Source: Epiperipatus broadwayi (Eukaryota > Onychophora > Udeonychophora > Euonychophora > Peripatidae). Taken from it: a stretch of 64,000 nt of DNA. The DNA is taken from positions 64,001 to 128,000 of the forward strand of contig JAQFVV010000286.1 of assembly GCA_028023455.1 (NCBI GenBank), in the 5' to 3' direction. A program made the translations under genes and the position numbers. The notes beneath the pieces were generated by a model that was given only the letters and a program-made list of their open reading frames with translations, was not told the DNA's origin and did not search any database. Positions 1 through 12,808 of this stretch are shown piece by piece. Each line of letters opens with the position of its first letter. Position 1 is the first letter of the stretch.

Positions 1-228
1 ATAATAAGTATTGAATAATAACTTTGCACAGTATTAAATGTATATAAAAACAAAGTGAAGATGACCATGTTCATCTAGCCATGAAATAAATAAACAAATC
101 CATATTAATATATTTTACAAACTAAACAGTAGAGTAGATTGTCTATTCTTATGCTTTTTATTGTAAATAAAGCTATATGTGTCTAGCATGTTAAAATTTA
201 AAAATAAAATTAATATGAATATTAAATG

Positions 229-230
<2 letters not shown>

Positions 231-311
<81 letters not shown>
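231..311. repeat. (TC)n microsatellite
   Basis: About 40 TC dinucleotides with a single interruption (a TTTC step near 297). It is a pure simple repeat. Confidence 0.97.
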
Positions 312-1078
312 ATTTAGATATGTGCCATATTTACAACCAGCTTAAATATTAATTTCACTCCAAAATTTTAATGTTTATCTTTATTTACTTCAAAAAGTGT
401 AAGAATAGATCATTCACTTTAATCTTTAGTCTACTAATCATAGCCCAATGCATTTCTTTATTTATTTCATGTCTAGATCAATCTTGCTCATCTCCATTCT
501 ATTTTAAAATACATTTAATACTGTATCAATTTAGGATTTGTTAAACATGTCATTGTATTTAGCTTCTGCTTAATTAAATATAATTTTATAATTGTGATAT
601 GTTTACATTTGGCACAACTATTAATTCCACTTTTAAATTTCAACACATTTGGCAAATTTAGCTTTATTTACATCAAAAAGCATAAAACAAATGGACCACT
701 CTGTTTTTACTATGCTGAATGTAATGTGGCAGTTTTATTTAATTATTTCATAACTAGATGGTCATTTACACTCGATTTTCATATATGAGCAATTTAAAAG
801 TATTGCAATTTGTAATGTTATAATTGACTATTTATTAGTCTTCATTACATGGACATATTTATTTCATGTTTAAAGAGGTTTATTTAAACTTTATTGTGTC
901 AATATTTTATTCTCTGTAGTCAAGTTGCAATCTTTAAGTGTCTATGTATATTTATTGGATCATTAGTTAGAGTAGATTTCCACTCTTGCTATTAAAAAAA
1001 GAGAGGTTGCCTTAACAACAGTGAGAAATATTAATTACTATCTATGTTGGCATGTTTAGATGTTGACTGGTTTCTAAT

Positions 1079-1080
<2 letters not shown>

Positions 1081-1149
<69 letters not shown>
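1081..1149. repeat. (AT)n microsatellite
   Basis: Uninterrupted AT dinucleotide tract of about 34 units. It is paired with a second tract 60 bp downstream. Confidence 0.97.
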
Positions 1150-1151
<2 letters not shown>

Positions 1152-1208
1152 CTGAATTGAATATGTAAACATAATAAACATAATGGTTTTAAAAGAAATA
1201 ATTATCAA

Positions 1209-1211
<3 letters not shown>

Positions 1212-1293
<82 letters not shown>
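1212..1293. repeat. (AT)n microsatellite
   Basis: Uninterrupted AT tract of about 41 units following a 60-bp spacer after the previous tract. Confidence 0.97.
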
Positions 1294-1299
<6 letters not shown>

Positions 1300-3260
1300 G
1301 ATGTCTTACGTTTTATACAGGAAAATTCATATATAAGATAAAAATAATTTTGAGTAATATCAGCTTCTGCAGTTGAAATCTTTTGAAATGTATGTATTTT
1401 GAAACTAACCAGACTCTTTTAAGACACATAACAGTAATCTTATAAAACTAGAATAATAAAAAATCTAAATAAAATTCTGTTAGGATAGTAATATATATTT
1501 CTTAGTGCTTAGATTTCAAGTTATGAAAGGTGTCTTTTATCTTAAATCCTACAAAAATGTAATTCTTAAAAGTATCTTATACATTATTACAACTTAAGAA
1601 AGTGTGTTTTAATCATACTGAAATAAATATAAATTTATTATAAGATATATTACATGATTGTTTTTACAATCATAAATAAAAAAAGTCTCTAAAGAATATA
1701 CAATTAACAAATGCAGGAGATCGAACTCTCTGTCAAGAAGATATAAATGTAGATAGCACTAAAAATCAAAATAATTTTTTACCCACTGATACGAAAAGTT
1801 TTTTTTTTGTTTCACAATCATAAGCAAGCATTTTTATTAGTGAATATTTTTGAATGAATAAACTTGCAGAAATTTCTTTATCAGCATATCTATTTACTTG
1901 CCTATCTATCATGTTCAACTAAATGTTCTGAGAATTCAAACAGAAAAGATAGCCTTTATAATTTAAACTTAGCTTTTATTAATGCTTAGCATGTTTTTGA
2001 TATGTACAATATATCATAGCATTATTACTTCTTTAGTGTTTTGATCTTTTAATTATATATGATAAATATTTTAATATTTCACAACATTTAAAGTTGCTTT
2101 ACATGATATTTAAAAATATTTAAATCCATTTAAATATGTTAAATACATTAATGACATACTAATCAGTTTGATAGAAACACAAATTATAATAATTCATCAA
2201 GAATTAAAACAAGTGTAATCTTTAACTTGGACCATAGAAAAAAAAAGACAAAGATCAAGGAATTAAATTATGTCTTTTGTATGTTCAAGGGCATCTTAAT
2301 TTTATGAACTATGGGATATTAAAGCCGATAAATGTAAGAGGAGTGATTCACTCTATGTCTTTTACACCTATCTTACACAAATATGCTGGACTGAAAGTTT
2401 TTTTTTATATAGGAATTATAAATTGCGCAAATTCAAGACTGACAAGAAAAATAAAATAGATGTATATTTCAAAAACTTACATAATCTAGGATGTAATCAT
2501 AACAAAATTCTTAATAAGATTAATACATTTTACATCAATATAAAAAAAATCTGCAGCCTCAACTTATGTAGACAAAAAAATAGATTAGCTTCCATATATC
2601 CGAAAAGTCATCTAAACATTAACAAGAATATGCTCAGAAAAATATAAGCTTTTGAACTCCCCATCACTAAACAAACTGCTTAACAATTCAAAGAGTAAAC
2701 TGCCTATGAAATCAGCTGACCAAAATTGTCTACAAAATGCAATATAACAAACCTATGTGTCAGTCTTCATATTATGGGGAATAGGAGGCTAATGTATTAA
2801 CAAGACTAGCTGACTGTAAAGACCTGTACATAGAGCACATAAGAGTATTGAATATTCTTCAATATTTATGGATCACAGAATTTGGACATAAATTTGATTG
2901 GTCAAAAGTTGGAATTGTATGCAATAAGAGGGAAGAAAGGAAATTAATGATTAAAAAGGTTTGGGTAATATCTAATGATTGAATCTCAATAAACAGAAAA
3001 GTAACAAGCAATTCTCTCTCAAAGGAAAATGAATTTAAATATTTTTAATATTAAAGAAATCAAATTTAAATGTTGTTAAATATGAAAAGATTTATCAAGT
3101 CTATTTAAAAGCTTGGAACACTGTAGAAGTAATAATGCTATGATTATATTTCAATATCAATTAATCATTAATAAAAGTTAAGTTTCAATTATAAAGGTTC
3201 AGAACATTTAATTGAATATTACAATTATCCAGAAAGGAGGAAAAAATAATTGGTTTTGAT

Positions 3261-3310
3261 TTACCTATCTGACTGTTTATCTACTTAGTATTTATCTATA
3301 TTTGTCTGAT

Positions 3311-3386
<76 letters not shown>

Positions 3387-3420
3387 TATCTATTTAGTTA
3401 ACTATCTATCTTTCTCTATA
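3261..3420. repeat. Degenerate TCTA/GTCT repeat enclosing (TA)n
   Basis: A pure TA core (3315-3383) is flanked on both sides by decayed tetranucleotide repeats of the CTAT/GTCT type. This is consistent with a compound microsatellite whose TCTA units expanded into TA. Confidence 0.85.
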
Positions 3421-5899
3421 TAACAATTATTCTGCTAATTTAATGGTAAATATAGTATAAAATACAAAGTTTGGAGATTTGACTCAGTAATCTAATATTA
3501 GTTATCAATGCAAAGCTGAAAATGCAAGGGTTAATTTAGGATGACAAAAAAAATGGAAATTTAAAAATTTTCGAATGCTTTACTTAAGAAAAAAAAATCT
3601 AAATTAACAAATTGTTATGAGTTTATACAATAATTGAGTAAAACTATTTTTTATAAATAAATTCTACAATAAAATAAAAAAGCTCCATTTACTTATTTTT
3701 ATTTTAGAATTAAATGTTTCTATTATAATTAAAATGTTAAAGTGTGGTCTAAATAATTCATCTATTAAATGTTTGCACTTCTTGTGAATACATATAAAGA
3801 TATTACATTTTGTCATATTACAGAAAAAGCTTTTTTTTCTTTTGAACTTTACAAATATTACAAACAAAATATTTTCTTATTAACAATCATTACAATTAGA
3901 TAATTTTAAATATAATTGTAAAATAATATATTAATTATATGCATGTCTTTTTGATATTTGAAAACGAAATATTCAGCAATTAGATTACAAAATAACAAGA
4001 AATAAAAAAAAATCAGTTTTGTTTTCAAATTAGTTATAATTTTGAAGTACAATTTGAGTTCATTAACTGCTCTGTTGCTGATAATTGTGTTCTGGTTATA
4101 ACTTTAAGGCTGAAAGAAACATAATTGGTAAACAATAAAACATGCGCAGTTGCTGTGCTGTTTCCTATTGATAATTATTAACAACATACAGCAGAAGGTG
4201 TTGAAAATAATGACTTTATTATTAAAATAAATAAATGTTGAGAATAAAACTAATTTGAGGAATTTATATTACGCTTCTTATTTTAAATTTGATTGAACAC
4301 TAAAAAAAAAAAAAATTTTTTTTAAATAAATAAAAATGTTTTAACTATTGAATACAAATTTTTTTTTTAATATATTTACTTCTGTATATATATTGTATAA
4401 AGAAAGTCCACTGGAAAAAAATTCAATTGTAAAAAATTCAATTGTTCTCTAAAAAGGAACGATGAAGAACAAAATATTATTTACAAGGTTTGTCATTTGG
4501 AGTATAATGAGGATTTGAGCAGTTCTTTTATTCTTACTTTACTCTCCAATTAAAAATAATTAGATATTCACAAACTGATCTATATGGGAGGTCTACCTGA
4601 GTAATATACATACACATAATAATATTATAGACATTTACACATATAATGTATTCTGGTTTGACAATCTTTAGTATTAATAAGCAACATACTATATCTTATT
4701 TAATTTTATATGAATAAAACGCGCATATATATTTGATACACCGTTATTTTTATGCATGCATTCCAATAATAATAAAAAACATAGTTGACAAATATTTATG
4801 TCAGAAAAATGATATAAGCAATTGATAGATTTGCTATATCTAGATTTTTTTAACTTAAATTCATTATTTGTCTTATTATATACATAAGTGCTCTTAATAT
4901 TTTATATACTTAACATGATATTGGTTATTCGTGCACTTTTTTGACATACAATCAATATCCATAGAAAGTGTACAAATGAATAATTCTTTTTAGTTTTTAA
5001 TTAATTGATGAGTTTTTTATGACCATTTATGGATAGAGTCACGGATTCCTGGCCTGAAAAAAAAGAGCGATTTGCTCCATAGTACCTTTTATTTAAAACA
5101 AAAATTAGTTGATCAAATAAATGATTGCATGATTTTTTTGCAAAAACTCGTTCTTGAATTAAATAATATTTTAATACTGGATTGACTGATTCTTCATTAG
5201 GCATTTTTTATTCTCTATTTTTTTTTAAAAGACATCAATAAAAAACAAATGATTAAATAAGTACAGTTAAAAAATATTTTACAGTAAATATTTTTGTTTG
5301 TCATGCGCTTAAAACCAAAAAAATATTTTTTTCTTAATCACAATTAGTATTTTTAAATTGAACTTGAAATAAATGTGTGGACTCCAGAAATTAATTAACT
5401 TCATTCCTATGTGGACACCTCACACTTTTATTTCAAGTTTAATCTGAAAATCTCAATTGTGTTTGACGAAACAATAAATATGTTTCATCTTTGGTGCCCT
5501 GCAGATAAAAACATTTACTATAAAATCTTTTTTTACGTCTATTTTTAAGTTTTAGTATTGGCTCAGTAAATAAAAATGTCCAATCATAATGTACTTTAAA
5601 TGTATTCGATGCTAACATATATCACTAGATATTTCTGCAATAAATTAATATGTATACCTTTTATGTATATATTTGATTTAGTATGTGTCCATAATTATAT
5701 ATGTTTATAATAAATCATTCAAACTTAAAATATAAAGACATCCTTTCTGGTAAAAAGTATTTGACATTGTTTCATTTTCTAAAAAATGTTACCAAACCTA
5801 TATTGTAAATGAACTTTCTTTAATTATATGATTTTTCTTTAAATTGATTTGACATTTTCTAGGTTATACATTATAGCCCAAAGCTTAGATTGCACTAGG

Positions 5900-6615
5900 G
5901 CAGGAGCTAAATACAATGGTTTGAGATGAATGAGTTTGTGTGAATATATTTGAGATTACATGTACTTTTATGAACAGTAAACTCAAATAAATGTATATTT
6001 GTTTTATCCTTCTAATAACAATAATAAATAATTGTAGTATTACTATAATGATTAAACCCATTAGGGTAGTCTTATGGATTTACCAAAATAATCTTAATGT
6101 ATTCTTATGTGCACAAACTGTATTACAATGTATAATGTATATACACTTACTCTAAGATAAATGAGCATGTTTATTCAGATTTGGCTAATAGTTAAACATC
6201 TCATTCCCAAATTAAAGGTAAGGTTAAATCAATTAATTTTCTCAGGGTTCTTAAGTAAATCTAATTAAATTATTCATTTATCAAAATATAAAATTAAAAT
6301 TATGATTAATTTATCCCTGGTATGTTCAAGGTATTAAAGGAATAAATAATTTTAATTTTATATTTCATTAAATAAATAATTTACTTATATTTATTTAAGA
6401 ACCCTGAATACACACACATATATATATATATATATTGCAATACAGTTTGTGCACATAACGCATTAAGATATAAGAATACTGCAAAATATTTAATCATTAT
6501 AATAATTATAAATATCACAATTTTTTTTCAGTTTATTTTCTATTAAGGTACATCCAATCTCAAACACATTCCACACAAATGCCCCCACTTAACCCATCAT
6601 GTTTTGATCCTGCCC
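5900..6615. repeat. Imperfect foldback element
   Basis: The left arm starts with GGGCAGGAGC and contains GTGCACAAACTGTATT. The right arm contains the complements AATACAGTTTGTGCAC and GATCCTGCCC. An inner second inverted pair is built on AGGGTTCTTAAGTAAAT near 6245 and ATTTAAGAACCCTG near 6395. The arms are clearly diverged, so this is an old copy. No coding capacity is visible. Confidence 0.7.
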
Positions 6616-6824
6616 AATCAATACATAACCTGACTTAAAAAAATTTTTATCAATTGTGTCAAAATATTTTACACAGTTAATTAGGATAATTTGTGACAAC
6701 TTTTAAAGTGTGGTTTTTGTGGGTTTTTTATATTATGTAACTATTGTCTGATATTTAAGATGAAGTTTTACTAATGATGTTTAAAACATGACACATTTAA
6801 AAGAAAAGCAAATGTTAAACAATG

Positions 6825-6825
<1 letters not shown>

Positions 6826-6862
<37 letters not shown>

Positions 6863-6863
6863 A
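6826..6863. repeat. (AT)n(GT)n compound microsatellite
   Basis: A TA tract passes into a short TG tract. Confidence 0.9.
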
Positions 6864-6900
6864 AAATAAATAAAATGTCCGTTAATTAAAAAACAAAATT

Positions 6901-7070
6901 GTAATTATAAATTAAATAATAAATTTAACGTTTTACAAACTATTATACACAATCCTTAAAATCTGCAGAAGTACTTTCAGTGAATTTCTTCAACCTGCCT
7001 CAACTGCGGATTTTAGGATTGTGTGTAATAGTTTGTAAACCGTTAAATGTATTATTTAATTTATAATATA
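6901..7070. repeat. Short hairpin (MITE-like)
   Basis: Arms of about 65 bp (6901-6968 and 7003-7070) share complementary blocks around AACTATTATACACAATCC and its reverse complement near 7014-7035. The loop is about 35 bp and GC-richer. No open frame is present. Confidence 0.75.
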
Positions 7071-7518
7071 TATATATATATTAGAAACAATCATGTTTAT
7101 TTATAGATTTAATAATCATGCATTAATATATAAAATGAGTTTAACAATGTGTATTTATGAAAAACAAAAACTTTATATTCTTGGCTTCTATATTTGCAAT
7201 ATTCTGATGATTAGATTTCCCTGGCAATTAGAAAAATATTTGTGGAATGTTTCTTATGTAGACATCTCTTAAACATATTTTCAATAATGAAAATTCACAA
7301 TAAATTAACTAATCAATGATATAACATCAATATAATCAAACAACCAAGCAGGCATGATTATTCTCAGTTAGGAAAAAAAGCTTGATTAAATCTGAGGTCC
7401 CATATAGAATGACATTAGTGCAAGTGCAAATGTTAATTATTTTTATAACAGTAATTCATTATCTGGAATTACTCTGACAATAACCTCTGTTACCTACCAT
7501 TTGCAGAAAGCAGTTAGT
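7071..7518. other. AT-rich noncoding stretch
   Basis: Nothing recognisable was seen on either strand. It ends at the 13-bp direct repeat that bounds the large composite element. Confidence 0.5.
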
Positions 7519-7531
7519 CAGAGCTAATATA
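7519..7531 (+). repeat. Left 13-bp target-site duplication
   Basis: CAGAGCTAATATA is identical to 19391-19403. The bases outside the two copies differ (TTAGT on the left, GATGG on the right), which places the boundary of the match. Confidence 0.75.
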
Positions 7532-7970
7532 TTGCTTATAACACTCTATTCATATACACATTAATGCAACAAATTTTCTTAAAAACTTCTTTATTTTCTT
7601 ACAGTTTCAGCTGACCAGCAGTCTTCATCAGAGCTACAAAATTTGAATAATATAAATATACAATCATCATTTTATATATATATATATATATATATAACCA
7701 TCATTTTACACATATATAAAATACCCATATACATAAATAAATATACACATATATCTTCTTCATACACATACATATAAACTTACAAGACATATATATATAT
7801 AATACATATCTACATCTATATATACATATGTATATCCAATATATATATACATAGTTCTTTTAATTATACATATATACGCACAGATATACATACACCCACA
7901 GACATATATGCAATCTTCATATATCTTTATAAATACACATCCACATTTATACTCTACCTACCTATATATA
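7531..7970 (-). repeat. Left arm of outer inverted pair
   Basis: This arm is the reverse complement, with divergence and microsatellite length changes, of 18895-19347. Shared landmarks are GCTTATAACACTCTATTC (7534-7551), the AACTTCTTTATTTTCTTACAG block near 7585, and the ACACCCACAGACATATATG block near 7891. It carries a hammerhead-like core on the minus strand (7604-7631). There is no coding frame. The tail sequence resembles PLE terminal repeats more than a TIR transposon, but that is an inference. Confidence 0.8.
7604..7631 (-). ncRNA. Hammerhead-like core, incomplete
   Basis: On the minus strand CTGATGA is followed by a short imperfect stem (AG-A-CTG / CAG-CT) and GAAAC, the order of hammerhead boxes I and II. 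I cannot form a stem I with the flanks, and the sequence after GAAAC (TGTAAG) gives at best a poor NUH site. I read it as a relic or a chance resemblance. Confidence 0.3.
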
Positions 7971-7974
7971 TATA

Positions 7975-9945
7975 GAAACAGACAGATCGAAGAACCGATC
8001 TTAGTTTCATGTGTTTTTTAAGTACGGTAATTCGACATACTATTTGCCCACAATGAGATTTTTTCTATTACAAGTCATATAAAAATTAGCTATATATTTT
8101 ATGTTTTGTAAATAAATACGTAAAGATTCCGTGTATAAATATCACAAATCATGGAATAATATTCGTGTGTGCATGGTTTGTGAATTTATATCAGCTTAAT
8201 TTAAAGTTTCATTGCGGGTGTATTTGTTTAAAATTTTAACTTTTTAGAATTATACAAAGTCGTTTAAAAATACTGATCAAAAGTCACATTCCTTTGATCA
8301 GTGTTTTTAATTAAAATCTGTCTTGTACAAATGTATAGAGTAATTAATTTGTATTTGAAAATTAGATAAGGAATTTATATTTTGTAATTACTTGGTCAAT
8401 TTAAAATTATGTATTAAAGTTAAAGACAGCTGAAAACGGAACAATGGAAATGGATAATTGATATTGTATGGTCAAGTTGGATTGCTGGAGGCTAGAGAAA
8501 AGTAGGCGGAGTCTCAAACAAAAACCAGGCAGAAAGGTCAACCGTGGCCATCTTAGAAAAAACTAGGATTCTAACTTTTGACGTGGTTGAGGGTAGATAG
8601 TCTCAAGACAGCACAGCAGTTGCTAGAGAAATCGCTACCACTCTTGTTAAGAAGTCCACCAGTAAACCGAAATGTCGATGGGCTAAGTGCCAGGAGCTGA
8701 TCTCTGTCCTGCCAATTTGAATCTTCGTGCCGCTGTCTGCTCATGCTTTACGTGCTTCAAAATTTCCAGCTTCCAATCTCCAAATTGACTATGCCTTTTA
8801 AGTAAATTTCAAATGCGCGCCTACATTCATCAGAAATACCATCGTGAGAAGCCAAGCCGGATGAAGAAAGAAGGGTAACTGTGTTACATGAACTTTTAAC
8901 TTTCTCCTGAGCTTAATGTTATAGTTAATCTGTCAATCAAATTAATCACATGTAAGTTTTGTTTCTTTTATAATGCTACTTTTTAAAACCTGTCAGTAAA
9001 TTTTCTTTTCTCTTTTTCCTCTACTCTAGTCTTTAGAAGATAATTTATAAATATTGTACCTAATAATAATAATTCAAATGAATACATTTATATGTTTTTT
9101 GTAACTTATTCTATAAACAAACGATGCCAATAGAAATATTTCCCAACTCTGTTTAAAGCTAGTTTATAATATTGATTATAGTTATTTTAAAAGTAAGTTC
9201 GTTTTTTTTGAATTAAAGATTATTTCATATATGGAGTTGGCAGATATTAAATCACTTTATTATTCTCCTTTATTTTTGTCATACTATTGTAATCTATCTT
9301 TCAATCTTAAATATGTAAAATGGTTTTAAAGTTTTATCATCTTGTTGCCTACATGAAATGAGAAATAATTCTCAGTGTATAATTTGTTACTATCGCTACC
9401 GCCTGAACAACCTGGGGGTTTAGGGGTTTCAGAGTAAACTTAATTAATTATTGCTTTCGCGGTCAGTTTAATTCCGCCATGTTTTATTGGAATAGTTATA
9501 TCAGCTGTTGCGTAGAAATAGACGAATTGATTATCCAGGTTTTGCATAATTCCTTTTTAAATCCACTTCAAGCATTCATCCTCGATGACTGTGGCAATGC
9601 CTGTCCTTCGCCGAAGTTGGCGTCTCGCCGTACTACCATATGGGAAAGAAAGCAATTCTTTGCCAGGTAATCTCTTGGATCACCGGGTTTCAAAATGATC
9701 CCGGCTGGTTGTAGTGTCCCGGATCTACTTGGGGGCATTAAGCCTTGTCAAAGTACAAGCCGCCCGGTATTCCGTTGATGCACCGCAAGTGATTACTGTA
9801 GGGCTCTTTAATCTAGGCAACCACTAGTACATCAATTTTAGATATCATATTTATACGAAACCACCCTCCAACTATTCGTATACGCAACGGTTCGAATCTA
9901 TTCGAATAAGATAACTTAATAAAAATAGTAGATAAATATTTTCAA
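7975..9945 (+). repeat. Array unit 1
   Basis: Complete ~1.95-kb unit running from the outer terminus to just before hairpin 1. It contains a GC-richer block (about 8480-8880), a possible splice-donor-like AGGGTAACT after it, and a 63-codon frame at 9479-9670 that ends at CAG/GTAATC. Other copies are at 10857-12808, 13721-15532 and, inverted, 16075-18046. Confidence 0.9.
9479..9670 (+). CDS. 63-aa hypothetical frame, array copy 1
   Basis: The frame begins MFYWNSYISCCVEIDELI in a favourable start context (CCGCCATGT) and ends WERKQFFAR, with the stop formed in a CAGGTAATC splice-donor-like sequence. I recognise no domain. The same 63-codon length is kept in all four array copies even where small indels occur, which might reflect coding constraint or simply recent copying. 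It could be a first exon captured from a gene. It is very short and I do not claim it is translated. Confidence 0.25.
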   Translation: MFYWNSYISCCVEIDELIIQVLHNSFLNPLQAFILDDCGNACPSPKLASRRTTIWERKQFFAR

Positions 9946-10856
9946 TGCCCCAAATACTCTGATTCCCTTAGCCACCCGTCAATCATTTAACTACACCGAT
10001 ATTGGCATGAGTTTGTTTACCAGGTAAAATGATTACTAAAGACTAGTAGCCAATTATAATAGAATATTTATGGAAGTCTTACCGTACTTTTGAATAATAT
10101 TTGTTAATGCTTTCTATGTATTATTAAACAATTTATTTAATCTAATTTTGTGTCTCCCACCTCATTACTCTCAAAGTCTATTTAGTCATCTACTGTCTAT
10201 ATTGGCAACTTAAATATATACATTATATTAATGACCGTACCAATATCCAGAGTATAGTAGATCTATATATATTTAACTGTAAGTAATTTAGTCTGTGTTC
10301 TGAGTTGAGCTAGTAAAGGGATAACCCCGTGCTGTTATAAAGTCATCATCGGTTGGTCATACCGGGGTTTGGGTTTGAATTTAGTTGGCGTTTTGGAATT
10401 TATTCTTAAACGTGGACTGGGTTTGAACTCGGGTACTGGGTATGAGTAAGCGTGGTGGATTTATACCGGTACAGTTATTAAATTTTTGCTAGCTCAACTC
10501 AGAACACAGACTAAATTACTTACAGTTAAATATATATAGATCTACTATACTCTGGATATTGGTACGGTCATTAATATAATGTATATATTTAAGTTGCCAA
10601 TATAGACAGTAGATGACTAAATAGACTTCGAGAGTAATGAGGTGGGAGACACAAAATTAGATTAAATAAATTGTTTAATAATAAATAGAAAGCATTAACA
10701 AATATAATTCAAAAGTACGATAAGACTTCCATAAATATTCTATTATAATTGGCTACTAGTCTTTAGTAATCATTTTACCTGGTAAACAAACTCATGCCAA
10801 TATCGGTGTAGTTAAATGATTTACGGGTGGCTAAGGGAATCAGAGTATTTGGGGCA
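9946..10856. repeat. Long-arm hairpin 1
   Basis: Two arms of 368 bp (9946-10313 and 10489-10856) are near-perfect reverse complements, from TGCCCCAAATACTCTG to CAGAGTATTTGGGGCA. They enclose a 175-bp GC-richer loop (10314-10488). There is no open frame. It joins unit 1 directly to unit 2. Confidence 0.95.
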
Positions 10857-12808
10857 ACCGATCTTAGTTTCATGTGTTTTTTAAGTACGGTAATTCGACA
10901 TACTATTTGCCCGCAATGAGATTTTTTCTATTTCAAGTCATATAAAAATTAGCTATATATTTTATGTTTTGTAAATAAATACGTAAAGATTCCGTGTATA
11001 AATATCACAAATCATGGAATAATATTCGTGTGTGCGTGGTTTGTGAATTTATATCAGCTTAATTTAAAGTTTCATTGCGGGTGTATTTGTTTAAAATTTT
11101 AACTTTTTAAAATTATACAAAGTCGTTTAAAAATACTGATCAAAAGTCACATTCCTTTGATCAGTGTTTTTAATTAAAATCTGTCTTGTACAAATGTATA
11201 GAGTAATTAATTTGTATTTGAAAATTAGATAAGGAATTTATATTTTGTAATTACTTGGTCAATTTAAAATTATGTATTAAAGTTAAAGACAGCTGAAAAC
11301 GGAACAATGGAAATGGATAATTGATATTGTATGGTCAAGTTGGATTGCTGGAGGCTAGAGAAAAGTAGGCGGAGTCTCAAACAAAAACCAGGCAGAAAGG
11401 TCAACCGTGGCCATCTTAGAAAAAATTAGGATTCTAACTTTTGATGTGGTTGAGGGTAGATAGTCTCAAGACAGCACAGCAGTTGCTAGAGAAATCGCTA
11501 CCACTCTTGTTAAGAAGTCCACCAGTAAACCGAAATGTCGATGGGCTAAGTGCCAGGAGCTGATCTCTGTCCTGCCAATTTGACTCTTCGTGCCGCTGTC
11601 TGATCATGCTTTACGTGCTTCAAAATTTCCAGCTTCCAATCTCCAAATTGACTATGCCTTTTAAGTAAATTTCAAATGCGCGCCTACGTTCATCAGAAAT
11701 ACCATCGTGAGAAGCCAAGCCGGATGAAGAAAGAAGGGTAACTGTGTTACATGAACTTTTAACTTTCTCCCGAGCTTAATGTTATAGTTAATCTGTCAAT
11801 CAAATTAATCACATGTAAGTTTTGTTTCTTTTATAATGCTACTTTTTAAAACCTGTCAGTAAATTTTCTTTTCTCTTTTTCCTCCGCTCTAGTCTTTAGA
11901 AGATAATTTATAAATATTGTACCTAATAATAATAATTCAAATGAATACATTTATATGTTTTTTGTAACTTATTCTATAAACAAACGATGCCAATAGAAAT
12001 ATTTCCCAACTCTGTTTAAAGCTAGTTTATAATATTGATTATAGTTATTTTAAAAGTAAGTTCGTTTTTTTTGAATTAAAGATTATTTCATATATGGAGT
12101 TGGCAGATATTAAATCACTTTATTATTCTCCTTTATTTTTGTCATACTATTGTAATCTATCTTTCAATCTTAAATATGTAAAATGGTTTTAAAGTTTTAT
12201 CATCTTGTTGCCTACATGAAATGAGAAATAATTCTCAGTGTATAATTTGTTACTATCGCTACCGCCTGAACAACCTGGGGGTTTAGGGGTTTCAGAGTAA
12301 ACTTAATTAATTATTGCTTTCGCGGTCAGTTTAATTCCGCCATGTTTTATTGGAATAGTTATATCAGCTGTTGCGTAGAAATAGACGAATTGATTATCCA
12401 GGTTTTGCATAATTCCTTTTTAAATCCACTTCAAGCATTCATCCTCGATGACTGTGGCAATGCCTGTCCTTCGCCGGGTTGGCGTCTCGCCAGTACTACC
12501 ATATGGGAAAGAAAGCAATTCTTTGCCAGGTAATCTCTTGGATCACCGGGTTTCAAAATGATCCCGGCTGGTTGTAGTGTCCCGGATCTACTTGGGGGCA
12601 TTAAGCCTTGTCAAAGTACAAGCCGCCCGGTATTCCGTTGATGCACCGCAAGTGATTACTGTAGGGCTCTTTAATCTAGGCAACCACTAGTACATCAATT
12701 TTAGATATCATATTTATACGAAACCACCCTCCAACTATTCGTATACGCAACGGTTCGAATCTATTCGAATAAGATAACTTAATAAAAATAGTAGATAAAT
12801 ATTTTCAA
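10857..12808 (+). repeat. Array unit 2
   Basis: Near-identical direct copy of unit 1, lacking only the outermost GAAACAGACAGATCGAAGA, so it starts at ACCGATCTTAG. A handful of substitutions separate it from unit 1 (for example CTCTACTCTAG against CTCCGCTCTAG near 11885). Confidence 0.93.
12342..12533 (+). CDS. 63-aa hypothetical frame, array copy 2
   Basis: Homologue of the frame at 9479. A one-base deletion after CTTCGCCG is compensated by a one-base insertion about 15 bp later (CGCCAGTAC instead of CGCCGTAC). Only a few residues change (CPSPGWRLAST in place of CPSPKLASRRT) and the length stays at 63 codons. The compensation is notable but weak evidence of coding. Confidence 0.25.
   Translation: MFYWNSYISCCVEIDELIIQVLHNSFLNPLQAFILDDCGNACPSPGWRLASTTIWERKQFFAR

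Larger units (their letters stand above)
1..5899. other. AT-rich noncoding stretch
   Basis: No frame in this stretch shows a recognisable protein motif, and no RNA gene was seen. Short frames near 594-788, 2277-2647, 3664-3867 and 5001-5204 are low-complexity and have no family resemblance. Apart from the simple repeats listed separately I see only AT-rich intergenic or intronic sequence. Confidence 0.6.

Noticed and set aside
3664-5204. Short minus-strand frames as genes
   Set aside because: Lengths are what AT-rich random sequence gives, with no motifs, start context or splice support.
8806-8840. CTGATGA followed by GAAA on the minus strand of the array unit
   Set aside because: Stem II is weak, stem I cannot form and no NUH site follows. 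Chance match, also repeated in the other units.
9888-9905. GGTTCGAATCT, a pol III B-box-like word in the array unit
   Set aside because: No A box at suitable spacing and no tRNA fold.
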